DNA from: Flavitalea sp966112615
GTDB taxonomy: Bacteria > Bacteroidota > Bacteroidia > Chitinophagales > Chitinophagaceae
DNA: 64,000 nt
Assembly (NCBI GenBank): GCA_966112615.1
Contig: CBHWDO010000008.1
Location: forward strand, 62,001 to 126,000
Direction of reading: 5' to 3'
Shown here: positions 25,803 through 33,857 of the stretch, one piece after another
Layout of the letters: each line of letters opens with the position of its first letter
How positions within the stretch are numbered: position 1 is the first letter of the stretch
The notes under the pieces: generated by a model
Databases searched by the model: none
What the model saw: only the letters and a program-made list of their open reading frames with translations
What the model was told of the DNA's origin: nothing
Made by a program: the position numbers and the translations under genes

Positions 25803-26816
25803 ATGAGAAAAATCTACCTGGCACTCCTGTCCATTGTTCTATTGTCTGCATGCGTTGAGAAAAAAGCTCCTGTTCTCACTGTCGCTGAATATTTCGATTA
25901 CAAAGATACCGGTGTGCAGGTCGCGGGAATTAAGATGATCCCTATAAAAACGCCGGTTGGAACTTTTAAGGTCTGGACCAAGCGTTTTGGAAATAACCCC
26001 AGGATCAAGGTTTTACTTCTGCATGGCGGTCCAGCGATGACCCATGAATACATGGAATGTTTTGAAAGTTTCTTTCCCCAGCAGGGATTCGAATTTTATG
26101 AATACGACCAGTTGGGTTCATATTATTCTGATCAGCCGAAAGACAGTAGTCTATGGGTAACCGAAAGATTTGTGGAGGAAGTTGAGCAGGTACGCAAGGC
26201 ATTAGGAATGGATAAGAATAATTTCTTCCTGTTAGGAAATTCATGGGGAGGAATTTTAGCGATGGAATATGCGCTGAAGTACCAGGATAATATGAAAGGA
26301 TTGATCGTTTGCAATATGCAGGCAAGTATTCCGAGGTATGCTGCGTATAACCAGGTTTTGCGTGACCAGATGCCAAAGGCGTTTATTGATTCAGTGAATG
26401 TGTATGAATCAAAAGGAGCGTATACTGATCCTGTTTACCAGGAAATGGTGTTCAGGAATTATTATACAAAGCATTTGTGCAGGTTGCCCGAATTGCCCGA
26501 TCCTGTGGCAAGAAGTTTCAAGCATGTAAATAATGAGATCTATGTAATGATGCAGGGGCCAAGTGAATTCAAAGTTGGTGGAAGGTTATTGAACTGGGAC
26601 AGGTGGAATGATCTGAAGAATATCAAAGTACCTACGCTGATGGTAGGAGCAAAATATGATACGATGGATCCTGAGGATATGAAGAAGCAGAGTGAGATGG
26701 TGCAGAATGGAAAATATTTGTATTGTCCGAATGGAAGTCACCTTGCGATGTGGGATGATCAGAAAGTGTTTATGGATGGAGTGATTGGGTTTATTAAGGA
26801 GGTGGATGGGAAGTAG
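25803..26816 (+). CDS. proline-iminopeptidase-like alpha/beta hydrolase (lipoprotein)
   Basis: 337 residues from ATG 25803, chosen because it opens a lipoprotein signal (LLSIVLLSAC, Cys at 17); the frame is open further upstream without a signal. The alpha/beta-hydrolase fold shows LLLHGGPAMTHEY (oxyanion HGGP typical of proline iminopeptidases), the nucleophile elbow GNSWGG, VGAKYDTMDPE for the Asp and GSHLAMWDD for the His. It probably trims peptides in the periplasm. The TAG stop is the first base triplet of an AGTTAGG repeat. Confidence 0.88.
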   Translation: MRKIYLALLSIVLLSACVEKKAPVLTVAEYFDYKDTGVQVAGIKMIPIKTPVGTFKVWTKRFGNNPRIKVLLLHGGPAMTHEYMECFESFFPQQGFEFYEYDQLGSYYSDQPKDSSLWVTERFVEEVEQVRKALGMDKNNFFLLGNSWGGILAMEYALKYQDNMKGLIVCNMQASIPRYAAYNQVLRDQMPKAFIDSVNVYESKGAYTDPVYQEMVFRNYYTKHLCRLPELPDPVARSFKHVNNEIYVMMQGPSEFKVGGRLLNWDRWNDLKNIKVPTLMVGAKYDTMDPEDMKKQSEMVQNGKYLYCPNGSHLAMWDDQKVFMDGVIGFIKEVDGK

Positions 26817-26852
26817 GAGTTAGGAATTGGGAGTTGGGAGTTAGGAGTTGGA
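26814..26852 (+). repeat. AGTTAGG heptamer repeat starting in a stop codon
   Basis: TAGGAGT, TAGGAAT, TGGGAGT, TGGGAGT, TAGGAGT, TGGAGT follow each other from the stop codon of the hydrolase gene. Confidence 0.85.
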
Positions 26853-26856
26853 GTGC

Positions 26857-27252
26857 TTAATTGATGTAAATCCATAAAAAGATCCAACTTATATAACTCC
26901 ATAAAAATGTAAAAACAATATGAACAAGGGTTTCAAAGGATTTGCCTTTCCAAAGCTTTGGTGAATAACCAAATAACTGGATTATCAATCTTGTCAGCCA
27001 AAAAATTCCAAGTCCCAGTGAAATACGTTTCCCTAGACCGGTTGTGATTATTTCATCCGAAGAAGTTATGCACAGTAAGCCCATAAGTAAAACGACCAAG
27101 GCAATAAATAAGGTATGAACATAGAACATTTGCCGGTTGATGAGACTCAAATGCATGAATTCAGATTTCCATTTAAAATATTTAGGAAACAGCATATGTG
27201 ACAATGCCAGAATCACCAGTAAATAACCAATTATCTCAAGATTCAGTTTCAT
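26857..27252 (-). CDS. small four-helix membrane protein
   Basis: 131 residues, four predicted membrane helices (about 6-24, 43-65, 73-95, 107-128). No family recognised. Its start overlaps the methyltransferase gene by 17 bases, so it is the last gene of a four-gene coupled operon (DoxX-like, DUF2071, methyltransferase, this). The whole operon is visibly more AT-rich than its surroundings. Confidence 0.72.
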   Translation of the reverse strand: MKLNLEIIGYLLVILALSHMLFPKYFKWKSEFMHLSLINRQMFYVHTLFIALVVLLMGLLCITSSDEIITTGLGKRISLGLGIFWLTRLIIQLFGYSPKLWKGKSFETLVHIVFTFLWSYISWIFLWIYIN

Positions 27253-27964
27253 GTTTTTTTAAAATGTATACCGTTACAAAAGGTGTTATTTTTTTTGTTT
27301 GAGCAATATGAAAATTTGCTTTTGCAAATGCTTTATTCCAGGTTGCTTTAGAATGAAAATGAAAAAATCCTATGTTGTATGCGAGGAAATTTACTGCATC
27401 CCTTAAGTGTTCAACAATTATAATATTCCCATCTGGAGCAATTACGCGATTTAATTCTTTAAAGAACATAGTTAGTTCCCTTGAATTACGTATTTCATGT
27501 AAGGAAAAAATTGCAAAAACGGTATCAATTGAATTGTCTTCAAATGGTAAATCAGAAGTGTTGATCTTAAGTATATTTTGAGAAGGAGGGTATGCTTTTC
27601 TTGCTCTTTTAATAGATGTTTCAGTATGCTTATTTGGATCATAAAAATCCAATACCTTAAGATCGATATCAGGATATTTATTTCGAATCAGTTGACTGGT
27701 TTCATCAAATCCTGCATTGATATTTACATTCTTTTTTCCAATAGAAATATCATCTAACCAGGTCAGTTGGTATAGGGATGAACGATCATACACTAAATAT
27801 GATATGTAAAGAGCAAGAAAATTGTTTAAAAGAATTATAAGGGCAGCAATGATATAATTTAAAGATATTAGGATGACTAATAATATTGCAGACCCCGCGA
27901 AGTAAGGCCAATTGAATTTGACAATGTTAGTAATTCCCTGGAATGGTTTTCTCATGGTTTCCAT
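27236..27964 (-). CDS. membrane-anchored class I SAM methyltransferase
   Basis: 242 residues. Two N-terminal membrane helices (about 18-58) precede a short methyltransferase domain with INAGFDETSQ (motif I degenerated), FDPN-like LDFYDPN, LPFEDNSIDTVFAIFSLHEIR (motif with the Asp-x-hydrophobic block) and ELNRVIAPDGNIIIVEHL. The glycine-rich SAM loop is weaker than usual. It overlaps its upstream neighbour (DUF2071) by 13 bases and its downstream neighbour by 17, implying coupled translation. Substrate unknown. Confidence 0.75.
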   Translation of the reverse strand: METMRKPFQGITNIVKFNWPYFAGSAILLVILISLNYIIAALIILLNNFLALYISYLVYDRSSLYQLTWLDDISIGKKNVNINAGFDETSQLIRNKYPDIDLKVLDFYDPNKHTETSIKRARKAYPPSQNILKINTSDLPFEDNSIDTVFAIFSLHEIRNSRELTMFFKELNRVIAPDGNIIIVEHLRDAVNFLAYNIGFFHFHSKATWNKAFAKANFHIAQTKKITPFVTVYILKKHETES

Positions 27965-28698
27965 ATTTCAATTTGCCCTTTCTTCCAGGAGTATGGTATA
28001 TCTTCTATAATGAATGCATTTGCCAGGTATTGATCTTTAAGGTCCAGTTCCTTTAAGTAAGAAAAATTATATTCTATTACCTGGATTGGTTTTGGCATCC
28101 AGTTCTGTCTTACTCCTTCAATTATCAATACTGTTTTACTAACAGGATTATAGCTGAAAGTGAAGGGCAGAGGGCCTGCAAATCGCCTGGCTTCTTTCCA
28201 GTTTAAAAATGGTGAATGTGCAGGGAGACCAATATCTTCAGAATGACTATCCTTGTATTTTACCAGGAAATTTGACCGGGAGGAACTTATTTCATTGATA
28301 AAATTTTCCTTTCGTTGATGAATGTCGGTGGTGGTGTATTTATATTGAGTAAATATATTACCCAGTATTTCCATTTTCTTCTTGTTAGTTTCTGATTTGA
28401 TTATGTAAAGTCCCCGTAAGTTTTTTCCTGATTGGGTTTTATACCTCACAAATATTCTAAAACCTATTAAAAAGAAATCGTTTCCCATAAATTCCGGGAA
28501 ACCTTTAGGCCTCAGATTAATGGTATCAACCATGGCAACTGCAACAAATGCCCAATTATTTTTAAAGGTGTCTAATTCAAGACATGTAGGAATTAAATCA
28601 AGAAGTTCTTCCTTAGGAACTGCAAAAGTCAGTACGAGTGATTTTTTGAAATAAGCTTCAACTGCGAATGGATGATTTTCTAGAATAGAAGTTTTCAA
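27952..28698 (-). CDS. DUF2071-like protein
   Basis: 248 residues, soluble. The pattern LTFAVPKEELLDLIPTCLELDTF, WAFVAVAMVDTINLRPKGFPEFMGNDFFLIGFRIFVRY matches the DUF2071/acetoacetate-decarboxylase-like fold. Function in this family is undefined. It overlaps the DoxX-like gene by 4 bases (ATGA type) and the methyltransferase by 13. Confidence 0.72.
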   Translation of the reverse strand: MKTSILENHPFAVEAYFKKSLVLTFAVPKEELLDLIPTCLELDTFKNNWAFVAVAMVDTINLRPKGFPEFMGNDFFLIGFRIFVRYKTQSGKNLRGLYIIKSETNKKKMEILGNIFTQYKYTTTDIHQRKENFINEISSSRSNFLVKYKDSHSEDIGLPAHSPFLNWKEARRFAGPLPFTFSYNPVSKTVLIIEGVRQNWMPKPIQVIEYNFSYLKELDLKDQYLANAFIIEDIPYSWKKGQIEIWKP

Positions 28699-29078
28699 TT
28701 GGCAAGGGGCTTTTCATTCAAAGTGAATTCATAGAAGTAAATTATAAGAATTAGCAATAATGCCCAAACGGAATTCCATCTTCCCCATAAAAGTAATTCA
28801 GGTGCCAATATGAATTCTAATATGTTCATCGAAGCAATTACAATAATTTGTGTAATAGCATTTAACCTGGACTTCCAGCTGGATAAAATCCAAATGGACA
28901 TGATTACTTCTGCAATTCCAATTAATATAGTAAATGGCCTTGATAGGTCGGCACCCAATATGTTAGCTACAATTTGCTGATGTCGTGGTACCATATTAAA
29001 TACTTTGCATACCAACCCATTGATCAGCCATATTGCAGCAACAATAATTTTGAGGATATTTTTTATAGTGTAGTGCAT
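28695..29078 (-). CDS. DoxX-like membrane protein
   Basis: 127 residues from ATG 29078 (MHYTIKN); an upstream TTG at 29093 is less likely. Four membrane helices with WLINGLVCKVFNMVPRHQQIV and the LIGIAEVIMSIWIL segment, as in the DoxX-like family. It is the first gene of the AT-rich four-gene operon. A terminator for the upstream msrC lies at 29099-29129. Confidence 0.72.
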   Translation of the reverse strand: MHYTIKNILKIIVAAIWLINGLVCKVFNMVPRHQQIVANILGADLSRPFTILIGIAEVIMSIWILSSWKSRLNAITQIIVIASMNILEFILAPELLLWGRWNSVWALLLILIIYFYEFTLNEKPLAN

Positions 29079-29098
29079 AGGGCAAGGGTGCAAATAAA

Positions 29099-29129
29099 AA
29101 AAGTACAGGAGTTTAAAACCTGTACTTTT
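29099..29129 (-). terminator. terminator of msrC
   Basis: Perfect stem AAAAGTACAGG/CCTGTACTTTT with a 9-base loop; on the minus strand it is followed by a long T run. Confidence 0.85.
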
Positions 29130-29155
29130 AAAAGTATTGACAAAAATTAATTTTC

Positions 29156-29623
29156 TTAAATAAAGGAGACAATCTCTTCCAGAAACTTCTGATCAATTTC
29201 ATCAAACTGATCGAGTTCATCGCTATCAACATCAAGAACACCGATCACTTCTTTGTTGCGGATGATGGGAACAACGATCTCGGATTTAGAAAGTGATGAG
29301 CAGGCGATATGCCCGGGGAATTTTTCAACATCAGGAACGATCAGCGTTTTTGCTTCAGCCCAGCTTGAACCGCATACACCACGACCTTTACGAATTCTTG
29401 TGCAGGCAACCGGTCCCTGGAATGGTCCGAGTACCAGTTCATCATTCTTGACCATATAAAATCCAACCCAGAACCAGCCGAATTGCTCTTTTAAAGCAGC
29501 GGAAATGTTGGCCAGGTTTGCCACCTGGTCGGTTTCACCTTCCAGTAATCCTTTGATTTGAGGAATGATATTTTGATAGGCTTCTTCTTTAGTACCACGT
29601 ACAATCTGTAAGTCTTCTGCCAT
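29156..29623 (-). CDS. msrC: free methionine-(R)-sulfoxide reductase (GAF domain)
   Basis: 155 residues, a single GAF domain of the fRMsr type. The three family cysteines are present: Cys74 (PVACTRI), Cys84 (GRGVCGSSW) and Cys108 (HIACSS), along with LGPFQG and VIGVLDVDSDELDQFDEID. It reduces free methionine-R-sulfoxide in the cytoplasm using thioredoxin. It is monocistronic, with a TACCTTTG -7 box 14 bases upstream of the ATG and a strong terminator downstream. Confidence 0.93.
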   Translation of the reverse strand: MAEDLQIVRGTKEEAYQNIIPQIKGLLEGETDQVANLANISAALKEQFGWFWVGFYMVKNDELVLGPFQGPVACTRIRKGRGVCGSSWAEAKTLIVPDVEKFPGHIACSSLSKSEIVVPIIRNKEVIGVLDVDSDELDQFDEIDQKFLEEIVSFI

Positions 29624-29637
29624 AGAAATGATTTTTG

Positions 29638-29645
29638 CAAAGGTA
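29638..29645 (-). promoter_or_regulatory. -7 box of msrC
   Basis: TACCTTTG on the minus strand, 14 bases before the ATG. The -33 region lies at the edge of branched element copy D. Confidence 0.35.
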
Positions 29646-29660
29646 AGGGAGAATTGACTT

Positions 29661-29741
29661 CCGGGCTAAACGCCCGAAGGGCGAGCAGAACGATGAGTGT
29701 TGCACCCGGCGTTCTGCCCGCCCTTCGGGCGTTCAGCCCGG
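29661..29741. repeat. branched palindromic element, copy D (short form)
   Basis: CCGGGCTAAAC, GCCC-GAA-GGGC, GCAGAACG, a 17-base centre, CGTTCTGC, GCCC-TTC-GGGC, GTTCAGCCCGG. There is one hairpin per arm with mirror-image loops GAA and TTC. The right end is 2 bases from the TGA of the AlkD-like gene. Confidence 0.87.
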
Positions 29742-29743
29742 TA

Positions 29744-30439
29744 TCAGCACTTGATCGTTTTCTTCTTTTTAAACTGGCCTTTTTCCACTGTTTTTCTAAT
29801 ATAATTCCCAGCAGATGGAACCTTGCAGGCAGTATCGCCCATATTGACTATCACTGTTCCGATTTTTTCTGCTACCTGGATGGCTTCTTTATGAAGCTCC
29901 GGAACGTATGAACCGACATTGATAAGAAATGCATTCATGGTAAAGCGAACCCTGTTGGGAGCTTGATGTATTTCACCTGTAACGCGAGCTAATAATTTTC
30001 GGTATAAGTCTATATCAACGTTTTGAAGGGATGCTATTCCTGCAAGTGTTGACCAACCGGTACTTGCAACAGATTCACGTGGGTCTTCGATCCAATTCAA
30101 TGCTAATTCAAGACCTTTTGCATTTTCTGAAGTTACCCAGGGAACAGTGTACTCGCTGATCATGTGCCATGGAGCTTTCTCTGCCCATTGTTGCAATTGT
30201 TTTTCTGTCATTTTTGATCCGTCTGCGATCAATCCTGCCAGATACATCGCATCTGAATTGCCGGTATCATATAATTCGAGAGCGAGTTCCTGATTGCCTT
30301 TTTCTTTTTTCTGGATCTTCTTAAGTTCTTCAATCTTCACTCCAAAGAATGGTTCCGTTGCTCCATGTTTGATCATCACCGATTTGTAGGAATTGGAACC
30401 AAGAGATTGGAGGAGCGACATGGTTTCCTGGAGTGTCAT
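29744..30439 (-). CDS. AlkD-like DNA alkylation repair protein
   Basis: 231 residues made of HEAT-like helical repeats, as in AlkD glycosylases: MIKHGATEPFFGVKIEELKKI near the N-terminus, APWHMISEYTVPWVTSENAKGLELALNWIEDPRESVASTGWSTLA in the middle, and FLINVGSYVPELHKEAIQVAEKIG near the end. AlkD proteins excise bulky or cationic alkyl lesions. The tail is Lys-rich (KKKKTIKC). The start is bracketed by branched element copy E and the stop by copy D. Confidence 0.8.
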   Translation of the reverse strand: MTLQETMSLLQSLGSNSYKSVMIKHGATEPFFGVKIEELKKIQKKEKGNQELALELYDTGNSDAMYLAGLIADGSKMTEKQLQQWAEKAPWHMISEYTVPWVTSENAKGLELALNWIEDPRESVASTGWSTLAGIASLQNVDIDLYRKLLARVTGEIHQAPNRVRFTMNAFLINVGSYVPELHKEAIQVAEKIGTVIVNMGDTACKVPSAGNYIRKTVEKGQFKKKKTIKC

Positions 30440-30456
30440 GATGGTTAGGTTTTATT

Positions 30457-30541
30457 CCGGGCTGAACCAAGCGAAGCGAAGGGGGCAGAACGTGGGATTT
30501 TAAACCCGGCGTTCTGCCCGCCCTTCGGGCATTCAGCGCGG
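30457..30541. repeat. branched palindromic element, copy E1 (short form)
   Basis: CCGGGCTGAAC, an AAGC-GAA-GC hairpin, GGGCAGAACG (30483-30492), a GGG...CCC centre, CGTTCTGCCC (30510-30519, perfect complement), GCCC-TTC-GGGC, ATTCAGCGCGG. A 27-base stretch ending in the right hairpin is identical to copy D. Confidence 0.83.
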
Positions 30542-30547
30542 TGTTCC

Positions 30548-30622
30548 GGTCAGCCAAAATGCCTGCGGCATTTGTTCAGCCCGGTCCGTTCAGCCCAGTC
30601 ACTTCGTGACTGGTCAGCCCGG
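30548..30622. repeat. branched element, copy E2 (right arm only)
   Basis: GGTCAGCC, AAATGCC-TGC-GGCATTT, GTTCAGCCCGGTCC, GTTCAGCCC, AGTCAC-TTC-GTGACT, GGTCAGCCCGG. No matching left arm is present. It ends directly at the TAA stop (30623-30625) of the GCS2 ligase gene. Confidence 0.83.
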
Positions 30623-31744
30623 TTAGATCGGGTAAAGCCCTTCTAAGAACTGGTTCTGAATATAATCTGTTACTGAAAGGGTGTTTCCGGTTTCTTCATA
30701 TACCACCAATTGCCGGTCAGCACCTGTTCCACGCTCGAGCATGGTCTTGATGAAATCAACCGCATGCCTGCTGCCTAATTCATCCAGTACATCATCAACA
30801 AAATCAAGTAACTCATAAATGAGCACACGTGTATTGACTTCTTCTTCCTTTCCAAAATCGATAAGTCGTCCATCAATGCCATACCTGCTCGCACGCCACT
30901 TGTTCTCATTGATCAGTGCCCGCGAATACTGAATGAAATTCATATTCTGAGAACGCAGCTTATAAATTTTTGCACAGATGGCCTGGAACAATGCTGCAAT
31001 GGCGATGGTTTCCGAAACGGTCATCGGTACATCACAGATCCTGAATTCCACCGTATTGAAAAATGGGTGCACCCGCAGATCCCACCAGATCTTTTTTGCA
31101 TTGTCAATACAATTTGTTTTTACCAGCAGCTTGATATAATTATCATATGCTTCAATGCTCTCAAACATTTCAGGAATCCCGGTACGCGGAAATTTATCAA
31201 AGACCTTTGTACGGAATGATTTGTAACCTGTCTTTCTTCCTTCCCAAAAAGGTGAATTGGTACTCAATGCATAAATATGTGGGAGGAAATACCTCGTTGA
31301 ATTGGCAATATGGTTTGCCATATCACGATTCTCCATTCCAACATGCACGTGTAATCCAAAAATGAGATTCGACCTGGCTGCTTCCTGCAATTCATTCACG
31401 ATCTCATTGTACCGAACATGGTCAGTGATCAGCTGACTTTCCCAGTGACTGAAAGGATGTGTTCCTGAAGCTCCTAATGCATAACCCAGTTCACCGGCAA
31501 TATCTGATAATGTTTTTCGAAGAATGGAAACATCCTTGTATGCTTCATCAACATTCTTGCAGATATCCGTGCCAACTTCCACCACGGCCTGGTGCATTTC
31601 GGCCTTCACCTTATCCTTGATCACTTTTTGTCCTTCCGTCACGATCTTCTGTTCATGACTCTTCAGTTCTTTTGTTACCGGGTCAATCACCATGTATTCC
31701 TCTTCAATACCGAGGGTGAAGATCCCATAGTTAATGGCAGACAT
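30623..31744 (-). CDS. GCS2-family carboxylate-amine ligase (YbdK-like)
   Basis: 373 residues, full length. GIEEEYMV at 12-19, GLHVHVGMENRD and VHPFFNTVEFRICDVP are hallmarks of the GCS2 (YbdK) branch of glutamate-cysteine-ligase-like enzymes. They form an amide between a carboxylate and an amine with ATP. It follows an ATP-grasp ligase gene by 17 bases and is co-directional, and an esterase is divergent from that pair, so the three probably build and trim one small amide-linked product (inference). A complete branched-repeat arm abuts the stop. Confidence 0.88.
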   Translation of the reverse strand: MSAINYGIFTLGIEEEYMVIDPVTKELKSHEQKIVTEGQKVIKDKVKAEMHQAVVEVGTDICKNVDEAYKDVSILRKTLSDIAGELGYALGASGTHPFSHWESQLITDHVRYNEIVNELQEAARSNLIFGLHVHVGMENRDMANHIANSTRYFLPHIYALSTNSPFWEGRKTGYKSFRTKVFDKFPRTGIPEMFESIEAYDNYIKLLVKTNCIDNAKKIWWDLRVHPFFNTVEFRICDVPMTVSETIAIAALFQAICAKIYKLRSQNMNFIQYSRALINENKWRASRYGIDGRLIDFGKEEEVNTRVLIYELLDFVDDVLDELGSRHAVDFIKTMLERGTGADRQLVVYEETGNTLSVTDYIQNQFLEGLYPI

Positions 31745-31761
31745 TCGATAGGGGCTTTATG

Positions 31762-32715
31762 TTATACCAGTGGTTTATGTTGTGATGATTGTTTGATGAA
31801 TTCACCCCAGGTCAGGTTGTCCTGTCCCGGCTTGTGTTCCATTGCTCTTTCAATCGCATAGGTTGCAGCGGTATCCACTACCCATTCAAAATTATCTTCA
31901 CCTACACTTTGAAGATCCGCATCCGGAGCTGGATTGCAGAAATCAATCGCATAAGGAACTCCATCTCTAATGGCCAGTTCAACTGTATTGAAATCGTATC
32001 CTAAATATTGATTAAGCTTTAAAACAATTTCTTCCATTTGCTTCAACAGATCTGCTGATGGTTTGAAATCGTGCTGGTATCTTAAATGATGTGGATTGCG
32101 TGGCTCATATCCCATGATGCGAACATACTTTCCTCCTATGCAGTAACAGCGGTAATATTCTTCGAAGATGATCTCTTCCTGCAAAAGCATGACCAGCTGA
32201 CCTGTCTCTGCATGTTTGCGGAAGAAATCTTCCATATCATTCAATTTGTATACATTCTTCCATCCTCCGCCTGCGAAAGGTTTCATGTAAGCGGGAAATC
32301 CAACATAAGAAAAGATCTCCTCCCAGTTCAATGGATACGCCAGGTTGCTGAATGACTGATCAGATGTATCGGGAGGAAGTTCTCTTGAAGGAAGGATAAC
32401 GGTTTTCGGAACCGGAATTCCAATCTTTACTGCGAGGCAGTTGTTGAAGAACTTTTCATCTGCACTCCACCAGAAAGGATTGTTGATCACAGCCGTTCCG
32501 CAGATGGCTGCGTTCTTCAGGAAAGCCCTGTAAAATGGGACATCCTGGGAGATCCTGTCAATGATCACGGTATATTCGTCGGCTGCTCCCTGGATCACTT
32601 TTTCAATGCGAACCGGTTCTGCCTGTATGCCTTCAATATTGCGGCTGTTAATGCGTTCAACGATAGCCATGGGGAAACTTCTTTCCTGCCCGAATAATAT
32701 GCCGATCTTCTTCAT
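31762..32715 (-). CDS. RimK-like ATP-grasp ligase
   Basis: 317 residues. ATP-grasp features: a substrate/pre-domain (1-110), FPAYMKPFAGGGWKNVYKL (ATP-binding Lys), VMLLQEEIIFEEYYRCY, and the metal site FNTVELAIRDGVPYAIDFCNPAPD with its Glu and Asp/Asn. It would activate a carboxylate as acyl phosphate and join it to an amine. The promoter TTG-N20-TATATTTG lies upstream at 32749-32779. It forms an operon with the GCS2 ligase. Confidence 0.82.
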   Translation of the reverse strand: MKKIGILFGQERSFPMAIVERINSRNIEGIQAEPVRIEKVIQGAADEYTVIIDRISQDVPFYRAFLKNAAICGTAVINNPFWWSADEKFFNNCLAVKIGIPVPKTVILPSRELPPDTSDQSFSNLAYPLNWEEIFSYVGFPAYMKPFAGGGWKNVYKLNDMEDFFRKHAETGQLVMLLQEEIIFEEYYRCYCIGGKYVRIMGYEPRNPHHLRYQHDFKPSADLLKQMEEIVLKLNQYLGYDFNTVELAIRDGVPYAIDFCNPAPDADLQSVGEDNFEWVVDTAATYAIERAMEHKPGQDNLTWGEFIKQSSQHKPLV

Positions 32716-32748
32716 GATGAAATAATTTGGTGAGCGATGTCAGTCTAC

Positions 32749-32779
32749 CAAATATATCTTTTGCCCTTCACAATAACAA
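32749..32779 (-). promoter_or_regulatory. promoter of the ATP-grasp/GCS2 operon
   Basis: On the minus strand TTG (32779-32777), 20-base spacer, TATATTTG (32756-32749); the ATG is 33 bases downstream. Confidence 0.5.
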
Positions 32780-32845
32780 ATGAAGATGAAACCTTAAAAT
32801 AAGTCGTGGAATTGCTTTTGCTGGTATCTGTACACTAAAAGAATA

Positions 32846-32853
32846 TACATTTG
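32846..32853 (+). promoter_or_regulatory. -7 box of the divergent esterase gene
   Basis: TACATTTG, 6 bases before the ATG at 32860. If used, the mRNA would be nearly leaderless, or translation starts at the next ATG (32890). Confidence 0.3.
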
Positions 32854-32859
32854 CGGCTT

Positions 32860-33675
32860 ATGCAAATCGAGAATATAGCAGAGGTATTGATGGAGCAGTA
32901 TGAACTGCCTTCCGCTCACCTGGAAAGAAGTGTGTGCATCGATATCTATTCGAACAGTGCCGCACAGGTAAATGACAGGGTTCAGTTGTTACTGGTTAAC
33001 GACGGTCAGGATTTGCGAACCATGAATTTCAAAGAGATCTTTGAGAAGATAGATATGGAACATGAACTTGTTCCATTGATCATTGCTGCCGTTCATTGTG
33101 GAGACGACAGGATCCATGAATACGGAACTGCCTGCATGCCTGATTTTAAAGGGCGTGGGTCAAAAGCGCCTTTATATGAAAAATTTGTACTGAAGGAACT
33201 GATACCTTTTATCGAAGGAAAATTTTCATCGAAGATGATTTCATTGATCTCCATTGCCGGATTTTCTTTAGGAGGTTTGAGTGCTATAGACCTGGCATGG
33301 AATCATCCTGAAATATTTTCGAAGGTTGGAATTTTTTCAGCATCACTTTGGTGGAGATCAAAGGATCATGTTGATAGGACATACAATCCATGGACAGATC
33401 GCATCATGCATGCGCAGGTGCGAAATGGAAGTTATCACCAGGGGATGAAGTTTTTCCTTCAGTGTGGTGAGCTTGATGAAGCAGAAGACCGCAACAGGAA
33501 TGGTGTGATCGATTCGATTGATGATACGATCGACCTGATGCGCGAACTGTTATCTAAAGGATATCGTGAAGGAGAGGACATGATCTATTACCAGATGCCC
33601 GATGGAAAACATGATGTGGCGAGTTGGGGAAGGGCCTGGCCGGTGTTTTTGGGTTCGTTCTTTCGGAGGGCATAG
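32860..33675 (+). CDS. esterase-family alpha/beta hydrolase
   Basis: 271 residues from ATG 32860; ATG 32890 (MEQYELPSAHLERSV) is an alternative. The fold matches the putative-esterase (esterase D-like) family: LLVNDGQDL near the N-terminus, the nucleophile elbow GFSLGG (preceded by MISLISIA), FFLQCGELDEAED for the acid and MPDGKHDVASWGRAW for the His. An embedded calcium-like loop DRNRNGVIDSIDD is visible. It is divergent from the ATP-grasp/GCS2 operon and may act on the product. Its TAG stop begins a GAAGACGTGG/GGAATACAC repeat. Confidence 0.85.
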   Translation: MQIENIAEVLMEQYELPSAHLERSVCIDIYSNSAAQVNDRVQLLLVNDGQDLRTMNFKEIFEKIDMEHELVPLIIAAVHCGDDRIHEYGTACMPDFKGRGSKAPLYEKFVLKELIPFIEGKFSSKMISLISIAGFSLGGLSAIDLAWNHPEIFSKVGIFSASLWWRSKDHVDRTYNPWTDRIMHAQVRNGSYHQGMKFFLQCGELDEAEDRNRNGVIDSIDDTIDLMRELLSKGYREGEDMIYYQMPDGKHDVASWGRAWPVFLGSFFRRA

Positions 33676-33728
33676 AAGACGTGGAAGGAATACACGGAAT
33701 ACGCGGAATACATGGAATACACAGAATA
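33673..33728 (+). repeat. GGAATACAC-type repeat starting in a stop codon
   Basis: TAGAAGACGTGGAAGG, then GAATACACG, GAATACGCG, GAATACATG, GAATACACA. Only the left arm exists; it runs directly into the hairpin at 33729. Confidence 0.85.
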
Positions 33729-33758
33729 AGAAAGGCCACTCAATTGAGTGGCCTTTCT
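33729..33758. terminator. bidirectional terminator hairpin
   Basis: A 30-base perfect palindrome around AAAGGCCACTC-AATT-GAGTGGCCTTT, between convergent genes. T-rich but short tail on both sides. Confidence 0.75.
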
Positions 33759-33784
33759 GTTATACTTACTTAGGGTGTATCTAT

Positions 33785-33857
33785 TTCCGATTACCGATTA
33801 CCGATTTTCGATTTGTTTTCCCGATTCTCGATTCCCTATTCCCCATTCCCCATTCTA
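33785..33857 (-). repeat. AATGGGG / ATCGGTAATCGG repeats starting in a stop codon
   Basis: On the minus strand, from the TAG of the Oar-like gene: AATGGGG, AATGGGG, AATAGGG, AATCGAG, AATCGGG, then AATCGAA, AATCGGT, AATCGGT, AATCGG. Unit length is 7. It shares an 18-base core with 24051-24077. Confidence 0.82.

Noticed and set aside
26857..29093. Genomic island with mobility functions
   Set aside because: The region is AT-rich but has no integrase, transposase, tRNA or direct repeats at its edges, so only a hint of transfer can be claimed.
30330..30557. Start extension or separate gene upstream of the AlkD-like gene
   Set aside because: It is translated repeat sequence of copy E1.
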